Assembly (NCBI RefSeq): GCF_002973535.1 | Contig: NZ_PVEP01000005.1 | Span: 242,237-306,236 of the forward strand | From: Albidovulum denitrificans | Lineage (GTDB): Bacteria; Pseudomonadota; Alphaproteobacteria; Rhodobacterales; Rhodobacteraceae | DNA length: 64,000 nt | Direction: 5' to 3' | Shown: piece by piece, positions 27,734 through 36,846 of the stretch | Position numbering within the stretch: the stretch's first letter is position 1 | How the letters are laid out: each line of letters begins with the position of its first letter | Notes under the pieces: model-generated | Told to the model about the DNA's origin: nothing | The model's input: the letters and a program-made list of their open reading frames with translations, nothing else | Databases searched by the model: none | Translations under genes and position numbers: made by a program

Positions 27734-28969
27734 TCAGGCGCATTTCCCCTGCCGTTCGGCCGCCAGAAGCGGGCTGTCGTAAAGATACTCCCGCGTCAGC
27801 GGTACCGCGTCGCGCTTGCGCGCCAGTTGGAATTGAAAGACGCATTGGTCGCCATAGCGGAACGTCATCTCCGACCCGGCAAGGTAATAACGCCACATGC
27901 GGCAGAAACGGTCGTCCTGAAGCGCCCGTATCCGGTCCAGATTGGCCTCGAACCGCCTGCGCCAGTGGAGGAGCGTTTCGGCGTAATGCAGGCGCCAGAC
28001 CTCAACATCCGTGGTCCAGAGATCGGCGCCCTCGATCGCGTGCAGGCATTCCGACATGGCGGGGATATAGCCGCCGGGGAAGATATACTTGCGTATCCAG
28101 GGGCCGGTGGCGGCGGGCGGGCCGGGGTTGCCGATGGTATGGATCAGGGCCACGCCATCGTCGGTCAACAGGCGGCGGACGGCGTCGAAATAGGTGCGAT
28201 AATGCGGCAGGCCGACATGTTCGAACATGCCGACCGAAACGATGCGGTCAAAGCGCCCCTCGATCTTGCGATAGTCGATCAGGCGGAATTCGACCCGGTC
28301 GGCCAGCCCCTCGGCCGCTGCGCGTTCGGTGGCAATGGCAAGCTGTTCTTCCGACAGGGTGACGCCCAGCACCCGCGCGCCATGATCGCGCGCCAGTGTC
28401 AGCGCCATGCCACCCCAGCCGCAGCCGATGTCGAGGACATGCATCCCCGGCTGAAGGCAGAGCTTTCGCGCGATGATCGCCTTCTTCTGTGCCTGCGCCT
28501 GTTCCAGCGTGTCGTCGGGATGACGGAAATAGGCGCAGGAATATTGCCGGTCGGCATCAAGGAACAGCGCGTAAAGCTCTGGCGTCAGGTCATAGTGGTG
28601 GTGGACGTTTGCGCGTGAGCGTCCGGCGGGGTTGATCTGCGTCAGGACCCGGAACCAGCGCGCGACATGGCGCGCGGGCGTCAGCCACCAGGCCGGGGTC
28701 ATGCGGGCATCGTTGCACAGCGCCAGCGCGATGAGGCCCGCGATATCCTCCCCCTCAACGGTCAGGTGGCCGTCCACATAGGCCTCCCCCACCGCAAGGT
28801 TGGGGTGCATCGCCAGCCGCCTCTCGGTCTTCTCTCCGCTCAGCCGGACGCGCACCGGATCGCCCGGCCCGTTGCCGTACCTTCGTTTCGTGCCGTCGGT
28901 ATATGTCACCTCAAGACGGCCATGCTGCACCAGTTGCCGCAGCATCGTGTCGAGCGCTTTTGCCCACAT
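27734..28969 (-). CDS. cyclopropane-fatty-acyl-phospholipid synthase family protein
   Basis: A 411-residue SAM-dependent enzyme. The core motif VLDIGCGWGGMALTLARDHG lies near residue 160, VHHHYDLTPELYALFLD before it is the family's lipid-binding signature, and the C-terminal part has GGYIPAMSECLHAIEGA and LHYAETLLHWRRRF. The family adds a methylene bridge to membrane unsaturated fatty acids, a stress adaptation. Some homologues act as C-11 methylases on furan or other lipids, so the exact product is open. ATG 28969 is chosen where conservation begins (MWAKALD); a frame upstream is Pro-rich shadow. Divergent from aspS. Confidence 0.88.
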   Translation of the reverse strand: MWAKALDTMLRQLVQHGRLEVTYTDGTKRRYGNGPGDPVRVRLSGEKTERRLAMHPNLAVGEAYVDGHLTVEGEDIAGLIALALCNDARMTPAWWLTPARHVARWFRVLTQINPAGRSRANVHHHYDLTPELYALFLDADRQYSCAYFRHPDDTLEQAQAQKKAIIARKLCLQPGMHVLDIGCGWGGMALTLARDHGARVLGVTLSEEQLAIATERAAAEGLADRVEFRLIDYRKIEGRFDRIVSVGMFEHVGLPHYRTYFDAVRRLLTDDGVALIHTIGNPGPPAATGPWIRKYIFPGGYIPAMSECLHAIEGADLWTTDVEVWRLHYAETLLHWRRRFEANLDRIRALQDDRFCRMWRYYLAGSEMTFRYGDQCVFQFQLARKRDAVPLTREYLYDSPLLAAERQGKCA

Positions 28970-29133
28970 CGGTCCACCCCCGCTTCTGCCGGTCCCCGAA
29001 GGCAGAGGCCCCCTGGGCGCCGGACATGCCGGAACGCGCGGACATGGTGTGGTCCGACGTTCGCGGCCGGCCATTCGCGCAGAATACCCCCCCGCGCCGG
29101 GTGTTCAACCCCATCGGCGGGACCGCGCCGCCC

Positions 29134-29162
29134 TTGACTTCGCCCGGCGCAAAGGGTGTATC
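29134..29162 (+). promoter_or_regulatory. candidate sigma-70 promoter of aspS
   Basis: TTGACT at 29134-29139 and TGTATC at 29157-29162 are separated by 17 bases, close to the consensus. It sits 40 bases ahead of the aspS ATG, which has AAAGGGAAG as ribosome site. Sequence match only. Confidence 0.5.
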
Positions 29163-29201
29163 GGCGCGGACCACGGTTACCGCCCCTGAAAGGGAAGCCC
29201 C

Positions 29202-30980
29202 ATGCACGCCTATCGCAGCCATACCTGTGCCGATCTGAACAAATCCAACGCAGGCCAGACCGTCCGCCTTGCCGGATGGGTCCATCGGGTGCGCGACCAT
29301 GGCGGCGTTCTCTTCATCGACCTGCGCGACCATTACGGCATGACGCAGGTGCTGGCCGACAGCGACAGCCCCGCCTTCGGTTCCATCGAAAAGCTGAAGG
29401 CCGAAACGGTGATCCGCATCGACGGGCGGGTGAAGGCGCGCGATGCGGGCCTTGTGAACCCCAAGATCCCCACGGGCGAGATCGAGGTCTATGTGACCGA
29501 TATGGAGGTCCTTGGCGCGGCCGAGGAACTGCCGCTGCCGGTCTTCGGCGAACAGGACTACCCGGAAGAAACCCGCCTGACCTACCGCTTCCTCGACCTG
29601 CGGCGCGAGGGGTTGCACCACAACATGATGCTGCGCGCGCGGGTTGTGAAATCCATGCGCGACCGCATGTGGGCCGGTGGCTTTACCGAGTTCCAGACGC
29701 CGATCATCACCGCCAGCAGCCCCGAAGGGGCGCGCGACTTCCTCGTGCCGTCGCGGCTCCATCCGGGCAAGTTCTACGCCCTGCCGCAGGCGCCGCAGCA
29801 GTTCAAGCAGCTGATCATGGTGGCGGGGTTCGACCGCTATTTCCAGATCGCGCCCTGCTTCCGCGACGAAGACCCGCGCGCCGACCGTTCGCCCACCGAC
29901 TTCTACCAGCTTGACGTCGAGATGAGCTTTGTCGAGCAGCAGGACGTGTTCGACGCCGTCAAGCCGGTGATCCAGGGCGTGTTCGAAGAGTTTTCGGACG
30001 GCCGCGCCGTCGATGCCGACTGGCCGCTGATTTCCTATGCCGATTCTGCGCTCTGGTACGGGACCGACAAACCGGACCTGCGCAACCCGATCAGGATGCA
30101 GGTCGTCAGCGAGCATTTCGCGGGGTCCGGCTTCGCGATCTTCGCCAAGCTGCTGGAGCAGGAGGGGACGCAAGTTCGCGCCATTCCCGCGCCGGGCGGC
30201 GGGTCGCGCAAGTTCGCCGACCGGATGAATGCCTTTGCCCAACAGCAGGGCCTGCCGGGGATGGGGTATATCTTCTGGCGGAAGGCCGAGGACGGCACGA
30301 CCGAAGCCGCCGGTCCCATCGCCAAGAACATCGGCCCGGAACGGACCGAGGCGCTGCGCCTGCAACTCGGCCTCGGTGAGGGCGACGCGGCCTTCTTCCT
30401 CGGCGGCAAGCCGGAGACGTTCGAGGCCGTCGCGGGCCGCGCGCGGATGGAGATCGGGCGGGAGCTTGGCCTGATCGACGAAAGCACGTTCAAATTCGCC
30501 TGGATCGTCGATTTCCCGATGTATGAGAAGGATGACGAGGGCAAGATCGACTTTTCCCACAACCCCTTCTCGATGCCGCAAGGGGGCATGGAGGCGCTTT
30601 CGGGCGATCCGCTGAAAGTGCTGGGCTATCAGTACGACCTTGCCTGCAACGGCTACGAAATCCTTTCCGGCGCGATCCGCAACCACAAGCCCGAGATCAT
30701 GTTCAAGGCCTTCGAACTGGCCGGTTACGGTCGTGAAGAGGTCGAGAAGCGCTTTGGCGGCATGGTCAAGGCGTTCAAATACGGCGCCCCCCCGCACGGC
30801 GGCTGCGCGGCGGGCATCGACCGGATCGTGATGCTTCTGGCCGATACCGCGAATATCCGCGAGGTCATCATGTTCCCGATGAACCAGCGCGCCGAGGACC
30901 TGATGATGGCTGCGCCGTCCGAGCCGACGAACGAACAGCTTCGCGAATTGCGCCTGCGGGTCATTCCGAAGGAGGCGTGA
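29202..30980 (+). CDS. aspS: aspartyl-tRNA synthetase
   Basis: A 592-residue class II synthetase charging tRNA-Asp. The N-terminal OB-fold anticodon-binding domain has [20 protein letters not shown], motif 2 is [15 protein letters not shown] (about residues 219-233), the bacterial GAD insertion spans roughly 290-420, and motif 3 has [13 protein letters not shown] near residue 535. Length is normal for bacterial AspRS. Many alphaproteobacterial AspRS are non-discriminating and also charge tRNA-Asn; that cannot be decided here. The 3' end overlaps the end of the convergent LysR gene by 20 bases. Confidence 0.96.
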   Translation: MHAYRSHTCADLNKSNAGQTVRLAGWVHRVRDHGGVLFIDLRDHYGMTQVLADSDSPAFGSIEKLKAETVIRIDGRVKARDAGLVNPKIPTGEIEVYVTDMEVLGAAEELPLPVFGEQDYPEETRLTYRFLDLRREGLHHNMMLRARVVKSMRDRMWAGGFTEFQTPIITASSPEGARDFLVPSRLHPGKFYALPQAPQQFKQLIMVAGFDRYFQIAPCFRDEDPRADRSPTDFYQLDVEMSFVEQQDVFDAVKPVIQGVFEEFSDGRAVDADWPLISYADSALWYGTDKPDLRNPIRMQVVSEHFAGSGFAIFAKLLEQEGTQVRAIPAPGGGSRKFADRMNAFAQQQGLPGMGYIFWRKAEDGTTEAAGPIAKNIGPERTEALRLQLGLGEGDAAFFLGGKPETFEAVAGRARMEIGRELGLIDESTFKFAWIVDFPMYEKDDEGKIDFSHNPFSMPQGGMEALSGDPLKVLGYQYDLACNGYEILSGAIRNHKPEIMFKAFELAGYGREEVEKRFGGMVKAFKYGAPPHGGCAAGIDRIVMLLADTANIREVIMFPMNQRAEDLMMAAPSEPTNEQLRELRLRVIPKEA

Positions 30981-31920
30981 TCCGCCCCGGTCCGGGGCTT
31001 TGCGTGTCAGTGATGTTCCAGCTTGTCCGCACCTTCTGATTGAGGTCGGAGAGAAAGTCCTCGAACACCTTCAGCCGTCGCGGTTTGCGCCGGTGGCGGG
31101 GATGCACGATCTGGAGCGTCGGACCCTCCGGGCGGAAATCGTCGAGGATGGGGACCAGCTTGCCCGCGCGGATGTCGTCGAACAGCAGATAGCTGGCAAT
31201 CTGGAGGATGCCCGCGCCGCGCCGGACGGCGGCGACGGCGGCTTCGGGCGCCTCGAAGGCCAGCGGGCCGGGAAGGGCAAGGCGGGTGTCATGGTCGTCC
31301 TCACGGAACCGCCAGACGACAGGATTTCCGGTCGTGGTCGAAATCGTGCGCACGCAGCTGTGGTCGGCCAGATCGGCCGGGACGCGCGGGGTGCCGCGAC
31401 GTTCGAGATAGGCGGGCGCGGCGACCGTCAGCACCGGAAGATGGCCAAGCGGTCGCGCGACGATGTCAAGCTCGGGCAGCGGGCCGACGACCACGGCGGC
31501 GTCAAGCCGCAGGCCGACGAAATCGGGCAGGTCCGAGCGAGACAGGATCTGTAGCTCCATCCCAGGATAGGCCGCGATGAAACCGGGCAGGGCGGGGGCG
31601 ACGATGATCCGCGTCAGCCCCGGCGGCATCTGGATGCGCAATCGGCCATGCGGACGCCGTTCCGCGCCGCCGATTTCATCCTCAAGCTCATCCACATCTG
31701 CCAGGATCGTGCGCGCCCGCCCGGCGTAAATCTGCCCTTCTTCCGTCAGGCGGATCTTGCGTGTCGTGCGTTCGAGCAGTTGCACACCCAGATGCCGCTC
31801 AAGCTCGGCCACGATGGCCGATCCGGCCCCCCGCGCCAGCCCGAGATCCGTCGCTGCGGCGCTGAGGCTGCCAAGCTCGGTGACCCGCAGGAAGAGCCGC
31901 ATCGCGCGCAGACGGTCCAT
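30961..31920 (-). CDS. LysR-family transcriptional regulator
   Basis: A 319-residue regulator. The N-terminal winged HTH (residues 1-60: [20 protein letters not shown], then [19 protein letters not shown]) is followed by a substrate-binding domain. The HTH core has ARGAGSAIV where most LysR proteins have a P-S-VS motif, an LTTR subgroup with DRLRAM starts. It is divergent from the hemerythrin-like gene, and the 121-bp gap holds two related 16-bp palindromes, so it probably controls that gene and itself. Its last codons run through the 3' end of aspS. Confidence 0.88.
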   Translation of the reverse strand: MDRLRAMRLFLRVTELGSLSAAATDLGLARGAGSAIVAELERHLGVQLLERTTRKIRLTEEGQIYAGRARTILADVDELEDEIGGAERRPHGRLRIQMPPGLTRIIVAPALPGFIAAYPGMELQILSRSDLPDFVGLRLDAAVVVGPLPELDIVARPLGHLPVLTVAAPAYLERRGTPRVPADLADHSCVRTISTTTGNPVVWRFREDDHDTRLALPGPLAFEAPEAAVAAVRRGAGILQIASYLLFDDIRAGKLVPILDDFRPEGPTLQIVHPRHRRKPRRLKVFEDFLSDLNQKVRTSWNITDTQSPGPGRITPPSE

Positions 31921-31933
31921 GGATTGTCCGATT

Positions 31934-31979
31934 TTTCAGGATAGTGAAACCAATATGCCGCTATTTCCAGATAAAGAAA
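31934..31979. promoter_or_regulatory. tandem 16-bp palindromes, probable LysR operator
   Basis: TTTCAGGATAGTGAAA (31934-31949) and TTTCCAGATAAAGAAA (31964-31979) share 12 of 16 positions. Their centres are 30 bases apart, close to three helical turns, and the DNA is AT-rich in a GC-rich genome. They lie between the start codons of the LysR and hemerythrin genes. LysR proteins bind paired sites of this kind as tetramers. Confidence 0.6.
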
Positions 31980-32041
31980 AGCGCTCTATTCCGTCCCGCA
32001 TTCAAGAGTTTCGTTTGCACACCAATGAATGGAGACAAGAC

Positions 32042-32728
32042 ATGAATGCGAGACCGCATTTCGAGAACGTGACCACCAAGGACCTGTATTACGCGGTCCA
32101 CAAGGGCATTCGCCTGGCCGATGCGCGGATGCTGATCGCGCTGGGTCAGGCGGATGCCACTGATGACAAGGCGCTGATGGAGGTGCTGGGCGCGCTGTCG
32201 GCGCATTTGGACCTCAGCCTGTCGCACCTGAGCCATGAGAACCACAAGATCCACGCGGTCGTCGAGGCCCGCGTACCGGGCGGGGCGGAGCATCAGGACG
32301 ACGACCACGATCACCACCTTGCCGCCTTCGATGACTTGCGCCGCATGGCGGAGGAGGTAGCGATGGCCGGGGCCGACCGTCCGGTGAAGCTGCGCCGTCT
32401 CTACCAGCGCTTCGCGATCTTCATGGCCGACGACCTTGCCCATATGCATGAGGAGGAGACGGAACTGATGCCTCTGATCGCCGCGAATTTCTCAGCTGAT
32501 GAGATCGAGGGGATCGAACACAGCATCGTCTCGGACATTCCGCCGGAGAAGATGGCGGGCTTCATGCGGTTCATGCTGTGCGCAGCTTCCCGTTCCGAAC
32601 GGATCGGGATGGTCACCGGCTTGCGTCAGGCGATGCCGGTCGAGGTATTCGACGGGCTTTTCGCGAGCGTGATGGGGGAGGTCTGGCAGTTCGGCGACTG
32701 GGCCCGGATGGAGAAGGTGCTGTGCTGA
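32042..32728 (+). CDS. hemerythrin-like HHE-domain protein
   Basis: A 228-residue helical protein with the iron-ligand pattern of hemerythrin domains: HLDLSLSHLSHENHKIH in the first helices and DDLAHMHEEETELMPLI in the third. Bacterial proteins of this class bind O2, NO or take part in iron-centre repair. The His-rich loop HQDDDHDHHLAAF is unusual and may bind metal. The start ATG 32042 has GGAGACAAGAC upstream. Divergent from a LysR regulator and followed by a strong terminator, so it forms its own unit, with perhaps a short Cys-containing ORF. Confidence 0.7.
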   Translation: MNARPHFENVTTKDLYYAVHKGIRLADARMLIALGQADATDDKALMEVLGALSAHLDLSLSHLSHENHKIHAVVEARVPGGAEHQDDDHDHHLAAFDDLRRMAEEVAMAGADRPVKLRRLYQRFAIFMADDLAHMHEEETELMPLIAANFSADEIEGIEHSIVSDIPPEKMAGFMRFMLCAASRSERIGMVTGLRQAMPVEVFDGLFASVMGEVWQFGDWARMEKVLC

Positions 32729-32826
32729 CGCCGACAATCCGCCCCGGCTGCCTGGCCTGTCCGCGACGGCTTGGGGGGAAATGTCCGGTCTGGTCGGCCA
32801 AGGACGCCCCGCCCGCCGCGACCTGA
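32722..32826 (+). CDS. possible 34-aa cysteine-containing small protein
   Basis: A GTG at 32722 overlaps the hemerythrin stop (GTGCTGA) and opens a 34-codon frame with RPGCLACPRRLGGKCPVW, ending 12 bases before a strong terminator. The overlap and the CxxC plus C pattern suggest a translated metal-binding peptide; the absence of a clear separate ribosome site and the short length make this uncertain. Confidence 0.3.
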   Translation: MLTPTIRPGCLACPRRLGGKCPVWSAKDAPPAAT

Positions 32827-32837
32827 GGCGCAGAAAA

Positions 32838-32870
32838 CGAAAAGCCGCGCCCGTCTGGCGCGGCTTTTTC
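32838..32870 (+). terminator. intrinsic terminator after the hemerythrin gene
   Basis: Stem AGCCGCGCC (32843-32851) and GGCGCGGCT (32857-32865) with a 5-base loop is flanked by an A-run on the left and five Ts on the right, so it could work in both directions. The minus-strand small membrane protein gene ends at 32891, 21 bases away. Confidence 0.85.
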
Positions 32871-32890
32871 CTTTGGGCCCTAGCCTGCGC

Positions 32891-33019
32891 TTAAAACGCG
32901 CGGGCCGCCGTTGCCGCGATGGAGAAGGCGAGCGTCAGCGCGCCGACGGAAAACACCGTCCAATGGGTGATCCGGGTCAGCTTTTCGTTCGTCACAACAC
33001 GGATGATCGAATCTTTCAT
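32891..33019 (-). CDS. small membrane protein (42 aa)
   Basis: A 42-codon gene with ATG at 33019 preceded by AAAGGTGAGAGCG, a good ribosome site. The product starts MKDSIIRVVTNEKLTRITHW and continues into a single hydrophobic helix (VFSVGALTLAFSIAA), the layout of a short inner-membrane protein with a basic cytoplasmic N-terminus. Too short for usual gene calling. The bidirectional terminator lies just past its stop. Function unknown. Confidence 0.65.
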   Translation of the reverse strand: MKDSIIRVVTNEKLTRITHWTVFSVGALTLAFSIAATAARAF

Positions 33020-33201
33020 CGCTCTCACCTTTACGCAAATCGCCCTGTCGGGGCCTCTTGCCCCTGAATTTCGGGGGAGATTGCGGCAGGATTGGGGAAG
33101 GGCGGGGACGCGGGCATGGCAATTCGGGTGTCATTTCGCGGCACCTTGCCGCCCGGCGGGCGCGGGTTCATAGTCGCCCCGAAACAGCCGGGAGGGTGGA
33201 A

Positions 33202-33918
33202 ATGGCAGAGCGCAGGTTTGGTGCGCCGGTGGGTGACTGGACCCCGCCCGCGCGGCCGGGGCCGGAGGCGATCGAGGGGCGCTACGCGCGGCTGGAACGG
33301 CTCGACCCGGCCCGGCACGGTCAGGATCTGCATGCGGCGAACCTGATGAATGACGCGATCTGGGATTACCTGCCCTATGGCCCTTTCACCGAACTGGCGG
33401 GCTATCTTGCCTGGGCCGAGGCGATGGCGGTGAAGGAGGACCCGTTCTTTTACGCCGTGGTCGATCTGTCGACGGGCCGGGCGGGTGGCGTCGCCTCATT
33501 CCTTCGGATCGAGCCTGCGGCGGGGTCGATCGAGGTCGGTCATATCAACCTTGCCCCGGCCTTGCAGCGGACCCGCGCCGCGACCGAGGCGATCTGCCTG
33601 ATGATGGGCTGGGCGTTCGAGGCGGGCTATCGCCGGTTCGAATGGAAATGCGACGCGCTGAACCTGCCCTCGCGCCGCGCGGCCGAACGCTACGGGATGA
33701 GCCATGAGGGCGTGTTCCGGCAGGCGACGGTGGTCAAGGGGCGCAACCGCGACACCGCGTGGTTTGCCGCCATCGACAAGGAATGGCCCGCGCTGAAGGC
33801 CGCGCATGAGGCCTGGCTCGCCCCCGATAATTTCGACGCGGAGGGCGTGCAGCGGCAGGAGTTGTCGGGGCTGACGCGGCCGATTCTGGTGACGCGCGAT
33901 CCGGCGCTGGCGGGGTGA
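33202..33918 (+). CDS. GNAT family N-acetyltransferase
   Basis: A 238-residue acetyltransferase of the RimJ/RimL type. The acetyl-CoA-binding part has INLAPALQRTRAATEAICLM (residues about 115-135), with RFEWKCDALNLPSRRAAERYG (about 147-167) completing the fold and GVFRQATVVKGRNRDTAWFA after it. The long N-terminal GAPVGDWTPPARPGPEAIEG is common to this subgroup. Substrate unknown. ATG 33202 was selected because GGGAGGGTGGAA lies directly before it; the frame opens upstream at 33058. Confidence 0.85.
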   Translation: MAERRFGAPVGDWTPPARPGPEAIEGRYARLERLDPARHGQDLHAANLMNDAIWDYLPYGPFTELAGYLAWAEAMAVKEDPFFYAVVDLSTGRAGGVASFLRIEPAAGSIEVGHINLAPALQRTRAATEAICLMMGWAFEAGYRRFEWKCDALNLPSRRAAERYGMSHEGVFRQATVVKGRNRDTAWFAAIDKEWPALKAAHEAWLAPDNFDAEGVQRQELSGLTRPILVTRDPALAG

Positions 33919-33922
33919 GCCG

Positions 33923-34621
33923 TCAGAAACCCGCGCTGGCCGCCAGACGGTCGCGCAAAAGGCCGTTGACGTGGCCAAGCGGCGCGGCGTTCTGCCCGTG
34001 ATCGGCCAGAAGCGCCTCGGCCGCCGCGCGCAGGTCGGCGTCATGGGCCGACAGCGCCAGCCCCTTGAGGAACTGCGCAACATAGTCGAGATCGCCCTCG
34101 GCCTGTGGGTCGAGAAGCGCCGCCGCATGGGCCAGATCGTCCCTGAGCGCGGCGCGGTCGGGGGAAAAGGGCGCGGCATCGCCCGCCGCCGCCTGCGGAC
34201 GGTCGGGCAGAAGCGACAGCACGGCCTGCTGAAACGCGGCGAGGTTTTCGACTGGCTTCGCCAGGAAAAGGTCGGCCCCGGCCGCCCGCGCCGCCGCCCC
34301 GGCCCCGGCATCGCCCGACATGGCGATCAGCGCAGGCACGCGCGGGCTTTGCCGCGCGAGCGTGCCGATCAGGTCAAGCCCGGAGCCGTCGGGCAGGCCG
34401 ATGTCGGCGATGACCACGGTCGGGCGGTAGCATTGCAGGTGACGCCGGGCGGAGCCGAGGCAATCGGCGCGCCGAAGCCGCGCGCCGGAGCGCAGGCACA
34501 TCAGGCGTATCGCCTCGCAGGCGAAACGGCTGTCCTCGACCAGAAGCAGGGTCACGCCCTGAAGCGGGCGTTCGGGCGAGGGCGCGCGTTGGGGGACGAG
34601 GTCGGACATCGGGTCGGGCAT
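33923..34621 (-). CDS. response regulator with single receiver domain
   Basis: A 232-residue protein with a receiver domain at residues about 22-140: acidic pocket LVEDS at 28-31, phosphoacceptor D73 in VIADIGLPDGSG, Ser102 and Lys122 (LFLAKPV). The remaining about 90 residues are helical, without a recognisable DNA-binding domain (AALRDDLAHAAALLDPQAEG). They could be a degenerate histidine phosphotransfer-like bundle. No kinase gene is beside it. The stop is four bases from the convergent GNAT stop. Confidence 0.8.
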   Translation of the reverse strand: MPDPMSDLVPQRAPSPERPLQGVTLLLVEDSRFACEAIRLMCLRSGARLRRADCLGSARRHLQCYRPTVVIADIGLPDGSGLDLIGTLARQSPRVPALIAMSGDAGAGAAARAAGADLFLAKPVENLAAFQQAVLSLLPDRPQAAAGDAAPFSPDRAALRDDLAHAAALLDPQAEGDLDYVAQFLKGLALSAHDADLRAAAEALLADHGQNAAPLGHVNGLLRDRLAASAGF

Positions 34622-34771
34622 GGCGTTGCTCCGCTATGGAAGGGTCTTTGCCAACTAAGGCAGGCCTTCCCTAACGAAGCGTAAACGCGCCTGCGGCGAA
34701 CGCGCCGCTTGCACCCCGCCCCGCCTCACCCCTAAAACGGCGCCGACAGGACCCTGCGGGAGAGAACTCAG

Positions 34772-35175
<404 letters not shown>

Positions 35176-35176
<1 letters not shown>

Positions 35177-35460
35177 TGAGCGTTACCGGCGGTCTTGTCC
35201 TTTTTGCGGTGATCTGGTTCATCACCTTCTTCATCGCGCTTCAGATCCGGCCGGGCAGCCAGGCCGAGGAAGGCCATGTCGTGCCGGGAACCCCGCCCGG
35301 CGCGCCCGCGAACTTTCAGCTTAAACGCAAGATCATCTGGACGACGATGTTCGCCGTCGTGATCTGGTCGATCATCGCCGCGGTGATCGTTTCGGGCGTC
35401 TTCACGCTGCGCGACATCGACTGGTTCGGGCGGCTCGACGACATGCCGCAGGGGCAGTAG
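35176..35460 (+). CDS. DUF1467 small membrane protein
   Basis: A 94-residue protein with two hydrophobic helices (about 5-25, GGLVLFAVIWFITFFIAL, and about 55-75, MFAVVIWSIIAAVIVSGV) joined by a polar loop with EEGHVVPGTPPGAPA. This is the DUF1467 pattern, a family of unknown function that is usually encoded right after methylmalonyl-CoA epimerase in alphaproteobacteria, as here with overlapping codons. Confidence 0.85.
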
Positions 35461-35464
35461 GCGT

Positions 35465-36172
35465 TCAGACCGGCAGGGCGCGGTCCTCATCCCCCAGAAG
35501 CCCGTGGACGAGGTGGGTGAAGGCCGCCGCCGCCACGACCGGCACGGCGATGTTCAGGATCGGCACCGTCAGAAGGAAGGCGACCGCGACCCCGGTCAGC
35601 GTCACGATGGCGGCGTTCCTTTGCCGCATCGCCTGCGCGGGGGCGGCGTCCATGTGCCGCCGGGCCGCCATCTGAAAGAACTCCCGCCCCAGAAGCCAGC
35701 CGTTCGCGGCGTAGAAGAGGACCGGCGCCAGCGGGCCGAGGAAGGGCGTCAGGATCAGCGTCAGAAGCGCGACCAGAAGGGTGGCGCCCAGGATGCCAAG
35801 CGCACCTGGGATGCTTTCGAAAAAGTCCATGGCCGATCCGGGCCGGGCGGGGTAGTGGATATCCTCGACCGTGTCGGCGACGTTTTCGGCGTAAAGCCCG
35901 GAAAAGCCCGCCGCGACCGGCGCCATCAGGAAGAACCCCATCAGCGGGAATAGCGCGAGCGACCCCCAGGACAGGATCGTGGCCAGCGGCAGCGTGGCGC
36001 CGAAGGGCAGCGCCAGCGTTTCGGGCGCAAGGGCGCGCAGCGCGAAGAAGGCCGCCGCCTGAAGGGCGATGAAGATCAGGATCGTCAGCCCGACGCCCTT
36101 GGCCAGCACGCCGAAGATGCGCGGGCGCAGCAGGTCGGTCCAGGCGAGGAACAGCGCGCGGATCATCGGCAT
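35465..36172 (-). CDS. EI24/CysZ-like membrane protein
   Basis: A 235-residue protein with about five hydrophobic segments, beginning MPMIRALFLAWTDLLRPRIFG. The DFFESIPGALGILGATLLVA segment and GREFFQMAARRHMD are characteristic of the EI24 domain family, which includes the sulfate transporter CysZ, although most members in this lineage are uncharacterised. The start ATG at 36172 overlaps the nitroreductase stop (TGATG), so the two genes form an operon. No sulfate assimilation gene is nearby. Confidence 0.75.
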   Translation of the reverse strand: MPMIRALFLAWTDLLRPRIFGVLAKGVGLTILIFIALQAAAFFALRALAPETLALPFGATLPLATILSWGSLALFPLMGFFLMAPVAAGFSGLYAENVADTVEDIHYPARPGSAMDFFESIPGALGILGATLLVALLTLILTPFLGPLAPVLFYAANGWLLGREFFQMAARRHMDAAPAQAMRQRNAAIVTLTGVAVAFLLTVPILNIAVPVVAAAAFTHLVHGLLGDEDRALPV

Positions 36173-36777
36173 CACTCCATCCAGGTCGTGATCGCGTCCA
36201 GATCGGGGCGCGGCCGTTCGGGCGGGACCGCGCCTTCGGTGCCGATATGGACAAAGCCCGCGATCCATTCGCCGGGCCGAAGCCCCAGCGCCCTGGCGGC
36301 GAAATCCGCGTCATGCGCGGGCCAGCCTGTCAGCCAGGACGCGCCCCAGCCAGAGGCAAGCGCCGCGTTCAGAAGCGCAAGGCAGGCGGCCCCGGCCGAC
36401 AAGGTCTGCTCGACCTCCGGCACCTTGTCGGTCGGGCGTGGGACATGGACGACCGCGACGGCAAGCGGGCTTTCGGAGAATTGCGCGATCCCCTTGGCGG
36501 CGCTGTCGGCGGCAAGGCCGATCCGGTCGGCATGGGTCGCGGCCATCGCCGCCAGCCGGTCAAGGGCCGCGCGTTCCAGCACGATGAAGCGCCAGGGTTC
36601 CAGTTTGCCGTGATCGGGGACGCGGGCGGCGGCGGTCAGGATCGGGCGCAGCGCCGCGCGGTCGGGGGCGGGCGCCTTCAGCGTCTTGGCGGGGCGGGAA
36701 CGGCGGGTCAGCAGGAACTCCATCACCGCGTCATTTCTGACGGCGGGGTTCACGGTGCCTTCGGGTCTGTCTGTCAT
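36172..36777 (-). CDS. nitroreductase family protein (YdjA-like)
   Basis: A 201-residue FMN-dependent oxidoreductase with RRSRPAKTLKAPAPDRAAL at the N-terminus, where the flavin phosphate is bound, PDHGKLEPWRFIVLE at residues about 54-68, and GWGASWLTGWPA in the C-terminal half. Nitroreductases transfer electrons from NAD(P)H to nitro or quinone compounds; the physiological substrate is unknown. Short members with this P-D-H-G-K-L-x-P-W-R motif form the YdjA-like subgroup. Co-transcribed with the EI24 protein. Confidence 0.88.
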   Translation of the reverse strand: MTDRPEGTVNPAVRNDAVMEFLLTRRSRPAKTLKAPAPDRAALRPILTAAARVPDHGKLEPWRFIVLERAALDRLAAMAATHADRIGLAADSAAKGIAQFSESPLAVAVVHVPRPTDKVPEVEQTLSAGAACLALLNAALASGWGASWLTGWPAHDADFAARALGLRPGEWIAGFVHIGTEGAVPPERPRPDLDAITTWME

Positions 36778-36846
36778 CGCCTTGCCTCTGGTTATGCCCG
36801 AACGATATCGCGGCCCGCGCCCCGGATTTCAATGGAAGGTCGCGCC

